Source: Hondaea fermentalgiana
Lineage: Eukaryota > Sar > Bigyra > Thraustochytrida > Thraustochytriidae
Length of the DNA: 64,000 bases
Direction of reading: 5' to 3'
NCBI GenBank assembly: GCA_014084085.1
Contig: NPFB01000006.1
Location: 423,834 to 487,833 of the forward strand
Shown here: positions 40,077-50,143 of the stretch, piece after piece
Layout of the letters: every line of letters begins with the position of its first letter
Numbering within the stretch: the first letter of the stretch is position 1
The notes under the pieces: generated by a model
The model's database searches: none
The model's input: only the letters and a program-made list of their open reading frames with translations
What the model was told of the DNA's origin: nothing
Translations under genes and position numbers: made by a program

Positions 40077-43000
40077 TCACTCGTCGTCCCCCATGGCCAT
40101 GAGCTGCTTTGTAAGATCGTTGCTCTTTTCGGCCTCGCGCCCCTTGCCCATGTTAGCCAGCGACGGCGTCAGCGACCACTTGCGTCTCCGCATCGTTGCC
40201 ACCGTGGCCGGTGGTGCCGCCGTCAAAGGCGTCGCGGCCTTGAATGTAAGTGTTGGCCGCCGCGGCGTGCCGACGTTGCTGCCCGCGCTCTTGTTTTCCT
40301 TGGTGACGGAATTCTGTTCGAGACGCCGCGGCGCCGAGGACGCGCCGAGGTTCATCTCCTCGAGCAAGCTCTTGCGCCGGTTCTTCTTGGAATGTGACTT
40401 GGGAATTGGTGTCTTGAGGACGCCTGTCGCGGTTCGAGCCGCAACATCGCGCGCCGAGGGTTGCCAGGTGACGCCAGACACACGACGCGATGCCGTTCCA
40501 GGCGCCACCAGGCGCGCCTTCTTGATAGTCGAAGGCCGAACACGCTTCGCAGGGCTCGCTTCGGCACCATCGTCCACTGTCACGGCAACCGAGCGCCGTC
40601 TCTTCTTGGCCATCTTCTCGTTCTCGCGCTCGGCGCGCCGCGCTTCCTCCTTGTCGAGACGCGCAATTTCGAATTCTAGCTCGTTCGAAAGGTTCGTATT
40701 CGCGCCAAGACTGAGCTCGAATTCTTCGGGAAAGGTCTTTTTCATCTTGATCAGATAGGAAATGGCCAGGCGAAGGAAGGGCGACTTATTTTGGACCAGC
40801 ATGTGGTAAAACGAGAGCACAAGCGGAATGATGTGTTCCGCAAAGTTCTTGCGCTCGAGCTTTGTCAGCATCTTGCTTTTGGCCTCGGCCATACGAGCTT
40901 GCACCGATTCCGACACGCTCGCAGAAAGGTCTGCCCCAGCTTCCATCTCCGAGACATCCGTGCGGGATGCCTTGAGCTCGATATGCGGAGACATGAGCAC
41001 CGCGAAGCAGTCCTCGAGCATTGCGGCACGCGCCAAGCCCGTCTTGCTGGTCGGTAGCTCCAGCTTGCCGTCCAAAAAGTCGCCAATCACGTCGCGGCAG
41101 AGCTTATTCGTGACCTCTAGCTTGTGCGCCGCTGACATTGTCGACAGAAGAAGTTCGTACAGCTCGAGCCGCTGGGCAGCGCACTCCTTCGTGCGACCCG
41201 TGATACGCGAAGCGTATTGCAGTCTTGCCTTGGAGAGCATGCTCAGCGTCTGGCCTTGTCCATCGCCTTCTCTGGACACTGGCGGACAAAAGTGCTGACT
41301 CAAGTGAAACTTGTCCGTCTCCACCAGGTTGAATCCAAAGAGGACGTCGACAAAGCTGCCATGATAAAGGTTCGGGTTCTTGCTGGGAAAAATCTCTTGC
41401 AATGCAAAGCGCACTAGACCACGAATCTCCTCATCGGGGTCAGCTGCGCACATGAGGTACCTGGCAAACATCACGCCGCGCCACTTCATGTAGTCCTCCT
41501 GCAAAAGGCCTGTGAGAAGAATGAGAGCATGTCTGCGCACCAGAGGCGCAGGGTCGGCAAGACATCCACAGATCACGTCCATATGGGGGTCCACGATGTT
41601 CGCGTAGCGACGGCAGAGGTCGCCGAGAATGACAATCACGTTGCTTCGGATCACCTCGCTCTGCGCACACTGGTCAAGCTCACGAATGAGCATGCGCGTC
41701 GCCTTCTTGGCAGTAGCCTCGTCGCGTAGACAGATTTTTCCCGTGGCCACGAGTGCGGCAGGGCGCAACGCAGCAAGTACGGCTTCATCACCTGACTCGG
41801 GAGCCTCAGCCTCGTTGGAGGCAAGCATGCCCATTGCAAGCGTATTCAGTGATTCGTCGAGTGGAAGCAACGCGCGGTTCTTGTCATCGGGATCGAAGCC
41901 AAGAATGGCGAGCTCTCCGACCATGAAGAGGGCCCGTTGCGCCGTCTCTACATGCTCGGTGGCGCCGGTTCCTACCTCGCGCAGAACCTTACCGCATTGC
42001 GCCTTGATGAGATCGCCCCAACGATTCACCATTTGCCGCGCCGCTTTTTCATCGGATGCCTTGGCAAGGCACAGAGAGACCAGCGTCAAAAGTGCTTGCC
42101 GCAAAAGTGCGGTGTCGAGGTCAAGGGCCAGGACCTGGTCAAAGAGCGCAGCGGCCATTTCCGTGGCCTCTTGCGCTGGGATCGAGGCGGATGCACCCAT
42201 GATGACATTCAGGACTCGCGCACGCACGTCTGCGCTCGCCTCGCTGCCGGCGTCTTCCTCATCGGCGTCTTGGTCAACAAAATACTTTTCCCATGCAGCC
42301 TTAATCAGACCCACATTCACAGCCTTGCGCGCCTTCGCCTTGACACGACCCTGGATTCCGGGTCCCTCGGATCCGCCGCCCACGGCCACATCCAGCATTA
42401 CCCAGGCTGCAAGGGACGTTGCTACGTCAGACGTCTCCATGGCAACGCGCAGGACTTTGTGAACGAGATTTGTGACACTAATCTTGGTCTTGCTTTCGGA
42501 GGCAAGCTCAAAAAAGCACTTTTGAAGGCAAGAAATGTGGTCTTGCGTCATGGCAGCCACCAGCCGCCACACTTTGGTACCAGCATCATTTGCTTTCGAC
42601 AGTGGGGCCACGATGTCAGTCGCAATGCTCTCTCGTGCTGTTTTTTGCACGGTCTGTTCCGGAGCGTACACCAAAGGAAGCACAGTTTCCACCCAGATTG
42701 TAGCAACTTGGGTGCACATTTCTTCGCCTGCAGATTCGTCAAAGGCTTGGTAAAACTCAGAGACTGTTTGCAACGCAGCGTTTTGAATGGCCGGCGAAAC
42801 ATCGCGAGCGCGCTTGGCCACCTCGGCAAGATCGCGACCAATGATTTTGGCAAGACCACGCACGCGCTGCACACGCACGTCGATGATGAAGGCCTGCATG
42901 CTTCGGGCGGCGCCGCGGCGAACCGTGACCTTGGGGTCTGCCAGTCTCCTGCGCAGCATACGGAGACAAGCTCTCACTGCGTCGCGCACGAGGGGCGCCA

Positions 43001-44498
43001 AAGAAGCAGCAACGTCCTCTCGTTCTTCTTCGTCCTTGTCCCCACTGCCAGCACCCTCGTCCACAGCGTTGTCAAAAGGCAAAGCTTCGAGGAGACCAGA
43101 GAATCCCTTGACGGCAGCCGCGCGCACAGCAGGAGACTTGTCTTCAGACCGAGCAAGAACAAGCTCCGCAAGGCCCTGAATCAGTTCACCGTTGCCGTCG
43201 CAGACCTGAAAAATGGCGCTGGCGAGCTCGGCAGCCAGTGCGCGTTGGGCCACCTCGCTGCTGTGTGACAACTTGCTGAGGTATTTACAGAAGCGAAAGA
43301 TGGTGCTGGTGCGGGCAGCACCGGTCGTGCAGCTGATGACGCGCAGCACGTTTGCAATGACAATGTTCCGCTTGTCAGCCTTGTCTGCGACATCAAAGCA
43401 CAAGTGTTCAAGCAGCTTGAGCGCTCGCGTGGCCTCGAGGTCATCCTGACGTTTCAGAGCAGAGCGCTGTCCACTTGCATCGTTGCTGCTATTGCTGCTG
43501 CTGCTGCTGCTGCTGCTTGTTCCTGTCGTGGCATGACGAGCCACGAGGTCGGCAACAACTTTGGCGCAGAGATCGACAAGCTTGCCCGATTTGGTACTCT
43601 TGAAGACCAGGAGGGACTCTTTGAAAAATTCGGTTTCCACGGCGGTCGCCAGCTTCTTGCTTGGTGCCTCTGTCGCACGCGTCTTTTTTCGGCCGCCTTC
43701 GCCGTTCATCAGGTGATCATCACCGTCTTCGTCCTCGTCGTCGTCATCATCGCCGTCGCTCTCGTCTTTATTGCCGTGCGCCCTGCGTTGCAGCCTTTCG
43801 TCGCCCTCTGAGCTCGGCTCGTGCCCGGCGCTCTCATCAGTAAGCTGCGCGAAAGCGTACAAGACTTTTTCGTGGAGTTCGGGTGTTTCTGCGCCACAAC
43901 GGAGAAGCACCTGGATAAGGTTCGGAATCACATTCGCAGCGAGACAGCGCAGGACGACAGGACGAGTATCACAAAGTTGGCAGAGCGTCGCGAGGGTGGT
44001 AGAGGAGGAAGTCGTCGCGTTGGCCTCATTTGAGATCATCGGCTTCAGTACCATGCGCATGAGCGAGGCGCGGAACATTTGGTAAGATACAGCCCCAGGA
44101 ATCTTGAGCAGCGCAAGGTAGGTGCGCGCGGCCTTTGTCCAAAAAGGCTTCGAGGTATCGGCGAGGGCTTGCGCCAATCCAAACTGGAGAAGGATCCGCT
44201 GCATTCTCGGGCTGCTTGTTGCCTCGGAATCGCGAATGCCAAAGGCTGTGGTGTAGAAGTTCTCGCTTGAGGTGGACTCTGCCACCGCAAGGACGGCCTC
44301 GACGGCGTCCTGGAGTTCTTCGAGTGGGGCGGCACCCGATGGCGCGGAAACGAAGCCGTCGTCAAGGAGTGCCTCGAGACGACTCGCAAGTTCTTCGCCA
44401 TCCGCCTTTTGCAGGTCACGGTTCGTGCGCAGGGCGCCGTCGAGGCCAGCCTTGGCCAGCGCCTGCACGGCATCCTCAAGGTCCGCGGTACGTGGCAT
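40077..44498 (-). CDS. Condensin II subunit CAP-D3-like HEAT-repeat protein
   Basis: 1473 residues, intronless, near the size of CAP-D3 (about 1500). It is built mainly of HEAT repeats. The diagnostic region lies around residues 960-1060: NVIVILGDLCRRYANIVDPHM, then RRHALILLTGLLQEDYMKWRG, then an FALQEIFPSKNPNLYHGSFVD segment. This matches the condensin CAP-D-type domain, and the Leu-Leu-Gln-Glu-Asp/Glu-x-x-Lys-Trp-x-Gly part fits CAP-D3 better than CAP-D2. An acidic stretch (about 228-260, DDDDDEDEDGDD) and a Ser-rich loop are lineage-specific inserts. The last 150 residues are basic with SPAKRVRPSTIKK and TPRRPTLTF, suggesting CDK sites and nuclear localisation. It organises mitotic chromosomes with SMC2/SMC4. 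The CAP-D2 alternative is not wholly excluded. Confidence 0.85.
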   Translation of the reverse strand: MPRTADLEDAVQALAKAGLDGALRTNRDLQKADGEELASRLEALLDDGFVSAPSGAAPLEELQDAVEAVLAVAESTSSENFYTTAFGIRDSEATSSPRMQRILLQFGLAQALADTSKPFWTKAARTYLALLKIPGAVSYQMFRASLMRMVLKPMISNEANATTSSSTTLATLCQLCDTRPVVLRCLAANVIPNLIQVLLRCGAETPELHEKVLYAFAQLTDESAGHEPSSEGDERLQRRAHGNKDESDGDDDDDEDEDGDDHLMNGEGGRKKTRATEAPSKKLATAVETEFFKESLLVFKSTKSGKLVDLCAKVVADLVARHATTGTSSSSSSSSNSSNDASGQRSALKRQDDLEATRALKLLEHLCFDVADKADKRNIVIANVLRVISCTTGAARTSTIFRFCKYLSKLSHSSEVAQRALAAELASAIFQVCDGNGELIQGLAELVLARSEDKSPAVRAAAVKGFSGLLEALPFDNAVDEGAGSGDKDEEEREDVAASLAPLVRDAVRACLRMLRRRLADPKVTVRRGAARSMQAFIIDVRVQRVRGLAKIIGRDLAEVAKRARDVSPAIQNAALQTVSEFYQAFDESAGEEMCTQVATIWVETVLPLVYAPEQTVQKTARESIATDIVAPLSKANDAGTKVWRLVAAMTQDHISCLQKCFFELASESKTKISVTNLVHKVLRVAMETSDVATSLAAWVMLDVAVGGGSEGPGIQGRVKAKARKAVNVGLIKAAWEKYFVDQDADEEDAGSEASADVRARVLNVIMGASASIPAQEATEMAAALFDQVLALDLDTALLRQALLTLVSLCLAKASDEKAARQMVNRWGDLIKAQCGKVLREVGTGATEHVETAQRALFMVGELAILGFDPDDKNRALLPLDESLNTLAMGMLASNEAEAPESGDEAVLAALRPAALVATGKICLRDEATAKKATRMLIRELDQCAQSEVIRSNVIVILGDLCRRYANIVDPHMDVICGCLADPAPLVRRHALILLTGLLQEDYMKWRGVMFARYLMCAADPDEEIRGLVRFALQEIFPSKNPNLYHGSFVDVLFGFNLVETDKFHLSQHFCPPVSREGDGQGQTLSMLSKARLQYASRITGRTKECAAQRLELYELLLSTMSAAHKLEVTNKLCRDVIGDFLDGKLELPTSKTGLARAAMLEDCFAVLMSPHIELKASRTDVSEMEAGADLSASVSESVQARMAEAKSKMLTKLERKNFAEHIIPLVLSFYHMLVQNKSPFLRLAISYLIKMKKTFPEEFELSLGANTNLSNELEFEIARLDKEEARRAERENEKMAKKRRRSVAVTVDDGAEASPAKRVRPSTIKKARLVAPGTASRRVSGVTWQPSARDVAARTATGVLKTPIPKSHSKKNRRKSLLEEMNLGASSAPRRLEQNSVTKENKSAGSNVGTPRRPTLTFKAATPLTAAPPATVATMRRRKWSLTPSLANMGKGREAEKSNDLTKQLMAMGDDE

Positions 44499-45064
44499 CT
44501 CGTGCGAACAAGGGGATCTTAGGACGGACCCGACCCCACCGATTTATGTTTGCTCTGTTGCTTCGACCGGGGTGAGCCTACAGAGTGAGAATACGCGAGT
44601 GCGTAGTAGGGCGGTGCTCCCGTGCGTGGAGAGCGCAGATCACGTGCACGCGCACACGCACGCGCACGCGCTCCGATCGATGGAGACGCGGGCGCACGGG
44701 GGGTGATCTGGGTCTAACCAACTCGGCCCACTCACTAGCGAGGAGCAGCGCGAAAACGAGCAACCGCCGCAAAGAGGTCTATTTTAATAGACCCTTTTCG
44801 AGCAAGAGCTGGAGGAGGTGCTTGAGCGCATCGGAGAGCGAGCATCCATCCAGATGAGCACGAAAGAGCACGTGAGCACAAGCGCGCCAACAGGAGACCA
44901 TGGCGGACGTGCTCTCTGTGCATAATAAGTAGTAAGGAAAAAGAAGTGTCCTGCATGCATGGCAAGGATTGTAAAATTTGTAATCTGGAGCATGAGCACA
45001 GAACTATTCGCAAAAGAACGGCATGTGCAAGCATTATAAAGTTGATACGTGCGCGTTTGTTTGT
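44499..45064. other. Condensin promoter / ABCG 3' flank
   Basis: 566 bp between two minus-strand genes. Contains a (CACACG)n-like alternating tract at about 44641-44672 and an AT-richer segment after 44930. No gene is supported. Confidence 0.55.
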
Positions 45065-47128
45065 TTAGCTAGTAAAGTTCCGGGCCTTCCAGACGAGAGC
45101 AAAAAGGGCGCCAATTCTAAAAAGAGCAAAGATTGCTACCTGCATACCAATGTAAAAACCAACCATGTCCGTTTCGACGTTCATTTCCTCGAGAAACATT
45201 TGACAGGCGATCACACTGGAAGGTGAGTTCGGGTTTGATGGCTCGCAACGGTTGCCGCCAAATTCGGTAATCATACCGAGATTCAGACCGTAGGTAAGAG
45301 AGCAAAGCCACTGTGCCCAGCGCAAAAAGACGGGGATCTGATCGACGCTGACAAAGAGGCCAGTGAAGAGAAGCTGAGGCACGAAGACCAAAGGGGCGAT
45401 CTCCTGCGCGCTTTTGACATCCGGGGCGAGCGAGCCAGCGAAGAAGGCGTATGACGCAGAAACAAGACTGAGCATAAAGAGTTCTCCCACGAGAGCGAAA
45501 AAGTTGCCCTGATAGTCCACGAGCCAGTACTCGATGATGACAACGAGAAGAGAGGTTAGAAAGTAGAGGATGCACTCGATGGCAACCTTGCTGAGAAAGT
45601 ACGGTGTGCTCCTGTACGATCCCGTGCTATATTCGCGCAAGAACGTCACGCGCTCCATGGGGAGCGTAAGGAGGACAGGCTGACTGGCACCAAACATTGC
45701 ACCGATAAACATGTTGGTAAGCGCGCCAAAATGACCGCGAAGCTCGTACCCTTCGTCGTTGATGTCGGCGGATCCAAGAAAGATGAGCGCAAAGAGAATG
45801 TTCAAAAAGGCCGTGATACCAAAGCGGCCGATGAGGGCCCCCTTGTCACGGACGATATTGCGAAGCTCGCGCTTTGTCAGCTCCGAGAGCTGAGTCCAAA
45901 CGCTTGATGCTGTGCGCTCTCCGTCGAAGAGCTCCCCGTGGCCAGCAGGGACCTGGATGGAGCTCCCTTGGCGCTTCGCGAGGGCGTCGTCCGTTTCATT
46001 GTTGTTGGATCCCTCGACCATGATCTCGACGTTCGAGGCTTTGCCGGCCTCTTCGTTGATGCGCGGAAGGTCGTTTTCCTTTTTCGTCTGTGCCAGCAAG
46101 AGAATAAAATCTGCAGGATTCGTGTTGGGCGGCAAGGGAAAGCCATGGTTGCTAAAGTTTTCGGGGATGGTGGCCACCTGTCCATTGTAGATGATGTTGC
46201 CGTGCGCAAGCGCCATGACCTTGTCAAAAATGGAAAACGTCTCGGAGGAGGGCTGGTGAATGGTGCAGAGAACGGCACAGCCGGAGCGACTGAGGGCCTT
46301 GAGGATGGAGACCACCTTCCAGGAGCTATACGAGTCAAGGCCCGAGGTGGGTTCGTCGAGAAAGAGAATGCTTGGGGAGGTGACGAGCTCAATGCCGATG
46401 CTAACGCGCTTCTTCTCACCGCCACTGAGGCCGCGAACCATTTCGGACCCGCACATTGTGTTGGCGACATGATCGATGCCGAGGCTGACCATGAGCTCGT
46501 CGACGATTTGCTTGCGTTCTTCGGCAGATACCGTGTTGGGAAGACGAAGCTTGGCAGAGAACTCGAGCGCCTCGCGCGCGGTGGCTGTGGCAAAGAGCGC
46601 GTCCTCTTGCAGCACGTAGGCGACGTTCTTGCGATATCTGATGGGGTTCACGGGAGCGCCGTTAACATAGACGTTGCCAGAGACGACCTTTTTCCCTGTT
46701 CCGCTGATGCGGCCAGCGAGGACGTTCATGAGTGAGGACTTGCCGGCGCCCGAGGCGCCAATGAGAGCCATGAGTTCGTGGCTGCCGACCTTGCCGCTGA
46801 TGCGCTTGAGGATATCACGGCCCTTGATCTGCAGATAGACATCTTCCCACTCGAGCGAGGTAGGTTTGCTGGACTTGGCCAGCGCCGCAAAGTTGGGCGT
46901 GAACTCGAGCTCGCCGTAAAAGTCCTTTTCGCCGCCGCTCTTCGCCGGCGTCGTTGCCACCTCTTGCTGGTCTTGCTGGACCTGGGCTTGCTCGTCGACC
47001 TTTTTCACATCGCCGTTCGCGGACCCGTTCTCGGGGCCGTCGCCAAGGCTGCCGTTGGCACTGGCCGGGCCGACCTCCTCGACGTCGACCGTCGCGCGCG
47101 TGCTCTCTCCATGGTCTTGGAGCGCCAT
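45065..47128 (-). CDS. ABCG (White/BCRP) family half-transporter
   Basis: 687 residues, one exon. An N-terminal ATP-binding domain has Walker A GASGAGKSS (124-132), Q-loop YVLQEDALF, signature LSGGEKKR (234-241), Walker B ILFLDEPTSGLD (254-265) and H-loop TIHQPS. It is followed by a six-helix membrane domain from about residue 430. The nucleotide-binding-domain-first order and length are those of ABCG half-transporters, which dimerise to export sterols, lipids or xenobiotics. The first 65 residues are Asn/Gly/Asp/Gln-rich and disordered. The late segment GNRCEPSNPNSPSS looks like the extracellular loop before the last helix. The substrate cannot be assigned. Confidence 0.93.
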   Translation of the reverse strand: MALQDHGESTRATVDVEEVGPASANGSLGDGPENGSANGDVKKVDEQAQVQQDQQEVATTPAKSGGEKDFYGELEFTPNFAALAKSSKPTSLEWEDVYLQIKGRDILKRISGKVGSHELMALIGASGAGKSSLMNVLAGRISGTGKKVVSGNVYVNGAPVNPIRYRKNVAYVLQEDALFATATAREALEFSAKLRLPNTVSAEERKQIVDELMVSLGIDHVANTMCGSEMVRGLSGGEKKRVSIGIELVTSPSILFLDEPTSGLDSYSSWKVVSILKALSRSGCAVLCTIHQPSSETFSIFDKVMALAHGNIIYNGQVATIPENFSNHGFPLPPNTNPADFILLLAQTKKENDLPRINEEAGKASNVEIMVEGSNNNETDDALAKRQGSSIQVPAGHGELFDGERTASSVWTQLSELTKRELRNIVRDKGALIGRFGITAFLNILFALIFLGSADINDEGYELRGHFGALTNMFIGAMFGASQPVLLTLPMERVTFLREYSTGSYRSTPYFLSKVAIECILYFLTSLLVVIIEYWLVDYQGNFFALVGELFMLSLVSASYAFFAGSLAPDVKSAQEIAPLVFVPQLLFTGLFVSVDQIPVFLRWAQWLCSLTYGLNLGMITEFGGNRCEPSNPNSPSSVIACQMFLEEMNVETDMVGFYIGMQVAIFALFRIGALFALVWKARNFTS

Positions 47129-47716
47129 CTCGTCAAGGGTTCAGGTTCTCTCGTGTACAGTAGTATAGTCTACACCGCTCACGCCGTCGGAGTCGGGCGG
47201 GTCACGCTCGCGTCCGCGCTCGCTTTCCGCTGCCCCTGCCCCTCGCAGCCCGAAGGCGGGTCGACCGTCCTGCGCAGCGTTACGTTTCTGCACGCGCGCC
47301 CGCTCGCCCTGGCTGCGACAAGTCTTGACGCCTCGTGAGTGGAAGGAAGGCGAGGCAAGCCAGAGCGAGGCTCGGTCGCGGCGGCTCCGTTGGATCGACC
47401 GTGTCCACGCGGTTCGTTCGCGGCCGCCGAGGGAGGGAGGCCCTGCCTGTCCTGTGCTACAGATGCCGCTCCTGCCCTCTCTCTGCCTGCCGCCGGTTGC
47501 GGCTGCTGCTGCTGCTGCCGCGCCTGCGGCTCAGAAAACGTCCCGCGCGCTGACGAATGTTCAAGGTTCGCGAGGAGGCGTTGCCGATCTGCGCGGCCTG
47601 AGCTCCATCCCTCCCTCCATCCACACCACCGGCAGAGCCGGCCAAGAAAGCACGGCGTGCCTGCCGCTCGCCGCTCCGGTTCGCTGTTCCGTTTCGACCC
47701 GCGCGGGGAGAAGGAG

Positions 47717-47748
47717 AGCAAGAGCAAGAGCAAGAGCAAGAGCAAGCG
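47717..47748. repeat. (GAGCAA)n hexanucleotide repeat
   Basis: Five GAGCAA units in the region between the ABCG and acyl-CoA dehydrogenase genes. Confidence 0.9.
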
Positions 47749-47970
47749 CGCGTGCAGGCCGCCGAAGACGAGGCGCCGGTGCGTAGCAGTAGAGGTGAAG
47801 GCAGCACAACCGCCACCGGCTGGCCAGCCAGGAGGCCGGCGATTATACCGCTCTTGGTCGGTCGGGGCGGAAGACTGGGATGACCGTCGATGGCGGCGGG
47901 CTGGCTGGAAGGAGGCCGGATGCTTGCGGACATCGCGATGAGTGGGTGGCGGCGGCGCCCGGAAGAGAGG

Positions 47971-48002
47971 CAGCAGCAGCTGCAGCAGCAGCAGCAGCAG
48001 CA

Positions 48003-48034
<32 letters not shown>
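47971..48034. repeat. Compound (CAG)n-(GGCT)n microsatellite
   Basis: Interrupted CAG units followed directly by perfect GGCT units; intergenic. Confidence 0.93.
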
Positions 48035-48035
<1 letters not shown>

Positions 48036-48603
48036 TGGCGGATGGAGGCATGCGGGCTGGTCACGAGCGACGTTGCTGGCGTTTTGGGGTGTCGGCATCA
48101 TGATGAGGAAACCTGGCATTTTCTCATCGATCGAGACTTTTAGAGGTGATGGGGGCGCTGGTGCTGGTGTGGAGCAAGAGAGCTTGGTATTCATCATCAC
48201 GCATGCCGTGAGTTTCTGTTCCGGGAACAGCAAATGAGAGTTCGATGTTCGATGTTCTGTGTTCGATGTGCGCAATGAAATGCAACGCAATGCAACGCAT
48301 GTGCGCCGCTGCCGCTGCCGGCACCACGAGATCTAAAAGTAGTAGTTCTACCGCACGTATGCCGAAAGATCGATCGGGAAAAGACCGATCATGGAAAGTT
48401 CTGCGCGAAATGGTGATCGCCGGAACTGACAGTGAGTTATGCGACTCGCCTTGATGTCAGGCCAGCCGACAGAAATGCAGTCAGACTGGCAGAGGTATCT
48501 CGAAGACACGACCAGGGGGTATGTAACACAGAGCAGGGAGGCAAGCAATCGAGAGACAAAACGGGCTTTAAGAATCAATGAATGAATGATAAGGGCAAAA
48601 TAT

Positions 48604-49947
48604 TTACTTGTAATCCTTCTTGACGTACGAGGGCTTGGACACGGCCTTGGAGGCGCTAAAGTCGTAGCGACGCCCGGCCTTGTACTCGCGCACGATGAGC
48701 CTACCGACGCTGGAAATGTGCGTCTCGTCAGGCCCGTCGTAAAAGCGCGCGGCGCGGGCCATCCGGTACATGGCCGAGAGAGGAGTGTCCTCGGTGAGAC
48801 CCTTTGCGCCAAAGACCTGCACTGCACGGTCCATGATGCGGCAAAGGGCGCGCGCGCCCCAGGCCTTGGCAGCGGCAAGCTCAACGCGAGCATAGTCGCC
48901 AGAATCCATCTTTTCTGCGGCAGCCAGGGTCAGCAGTCGCAGGGCCTGGATGTCGCAGTATGAGTCAAAGACGTGCTCCTGCATGAGCTGCACGTCGGCG
49001 AGCTGACCGCCACCGCGGACCTTGCGCTCGACGAGACGCTCGCACATGAGGTCGAAGGCACGCTGCGACTGGCCAATCCAGCGCATGCAATGGAAAATGC
49101 GGCCGGGTCCAAGGCGCTCCTGAGCAATCAGGAAACCTTGGCCGCGCTTGCCGATGATGTTGCCCGCAGGAACGCGAACGTTATCATAGACGACCTCGCT
49201 GTGGTCGCCACCGAGAGCGCCGAGCACATGGACGGTGCGCTGGATGTTGTAGCCCGGCGTTGACGTCGGCACGAGAATGATCGAGAAGGCGGCATGGGGT
49301 GGTACGTCGTCGCCCATTTCGGTGCGGACAAAGACCGAAGTGTACTCGGCATTCATGGCGTTGGAAGTCCACCACTTGCGGCCATTAATAACCCACTCGT
49401 CGCCTTCGAGCTTGGCGTAGGTCTGCAGCTGCGTGGGATCGCTCGACGGGACGTCAGGCTCGGTCATGGCAAAGCTCGGGTAGATCTCCGCCTGGACCAG
49501 ACGGTTCAGGTACTTGGCTTTGAGGTCTTCGGATCCATGGCGATAGAGCATGAGCGAGTCCTGGAGCGAATGCGTACCGAGCGCAGACTGCGCAAGCTCG
49601 GACCTGCCCTGGACCTCGTTCACGTAAATGTAGTCCATGAAAGGCATGTTTCCGCCGCCGATTTGCTTGGGGTGGCCCAGGGCCCAGAGCCCCTGCCGCT
49701 TGGCTTCATCTTGCAGCTTTTTCAATGCGCGAGCGCCTTCCGTGGAGCTGTCCTTGAGGCCGCCCATGCCCATGCCGCCGCCATGCTTGCCGCTGTTCTC
49801 GAGCTCGCGCTCCAAGGCGTACACTTTGGTCTCCACGAACTCGAGCACCTTGTTACGCAGTTCCTCCACGTGCTTGGGCACGGCGAACTTGAAGTCCGAG
49901 TTCTCGCCGGCCTGCCTTCCGAGCCTGCCCTTGGGCGCCGTCGCCAT
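48604..49947 (-). CDS. Acyl-CoA dehydrogenase (ACAD10/11-like)
   Basis: 447 residues in one exon. The flavoprotein fold is complete. An N-terminal helical domain contains a Gly-rich insert (GKHGGGMGMGGLKD, about 50-65). A middle beta domain has FAMTEPDVPSSDPTQ and GRKWWTSNAMN, which contact FAD and substrate. The C-terminal helices include GQGFLIAQERLGPGRI and RAARFYDGPDETH. The last motif resembles the DGPDEVH of ACAD10/ACAD11, enzymes for very-long-chain or 4-hydroxy acyl-CoAs. The aminoglycoside-phosphotransferase-like kinase domain of ACAD10/11 is absent. The start is the ATG at 49947; the frame remains open upstream to 50325, but that part is Arg/Pro low complexity. No mitochondrial presequence or SKL-type peroxisomal signal is obvious, so the location is open. 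Confidence 0.9.
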   Translation of the reverse strand: MATAPKGRLGRQAGENSDFKFAVPKHVEELRNKVLEFVETKVYALERELENSGKHGGGMGMGGLKDSSTEGARALKKLQDEAKRQGLWALGHPKQIGGGNMPFMDYIYVNEVQGRSELAQSALGTHSLQDSLMLYRHGSEDLKAKYLNRLVQAEIYPSFAMTEPDVPSSDPTQLQTYAKLEGDEWVINGRKWWTSNAMNAEYTSVFVRTEMGDDVPPHAAFSIILVPTSTPGYNIQRTVHVLGALGGDHSEVVYDNVRVPAGNIIGKRGQGFLIAQERLGPGRIFHCMRWIGQSQRAFDLMCERLVERKVRGGGQLADVQLMQEHVFDSYCDIQALRLLTLAAAEKMDSGDYARVELAAAKAWGARALCRIMDRAVQVFGAKGLTEDTPLSAMYRMARAARFYDGPDETHISSVGRLIVREYKAGRRYDFSASKAVSKPSYVKKDYK

Positions 49948-50125
49948 CTTGCTGCTCTTGAGCTCCTCGCTCTCTTCCCGCCGCTCTCTTCTTCTGCCTT
50001 CTCGCGCGCTCCTCGCAAGCAAGCCTTGGTCCGGCGTTGCGTGTTTGCCTGGCCGCCGCCGCGGCCCTCTCCGCTGCCCGGGCCGCACTCGACCCTGGCG
50101 GCGTCTCCGCGCGCGATAGTGGCGG

Positions 50126-50143
50126 ACTTGGCGCCGCCATGCC
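50126..50143 (+). promoter_or_regulatory. ACTTG-CGCCGCCAT element
   Basis: Reads ACTTGGCGCCGCCATGCC, a variant of the element repeated upstream of the ACP gene, here about 180 bp from the ACAD start. Role inferred from recurrence. Confidence 0.4.

Larger units (their letters stand above)
47129..48603. other. ABCG upstream region / ACAD 3' flank, repeat-rich
   Basis: 1.5 kb without a supportable gene. It holds a (GAGCAA)n tract (about 47717-47748), (CAG)n (47971-48003) running straight into (GGCT)n (48003-48034), and imperfect GTTCGATGT repeats at about 48241-48270. Frames crossing it are poly-Leu, poly-Ala or poly-Gln artefacts. Confidence 0.55.

Noticed and set aside
41937..43268. 443-codon open frame antisense to the condensin gene
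   Set aside because: Shadow of the CAP-D3-like coding sequence; starts inside it and has no recognisable domain.
45938..46735. 265-codon open frame antisense to the ABCG ATP-binding domain
   Set aside because: Complement of conserved Walker and signature regions; coding potential belongs to the other strand.
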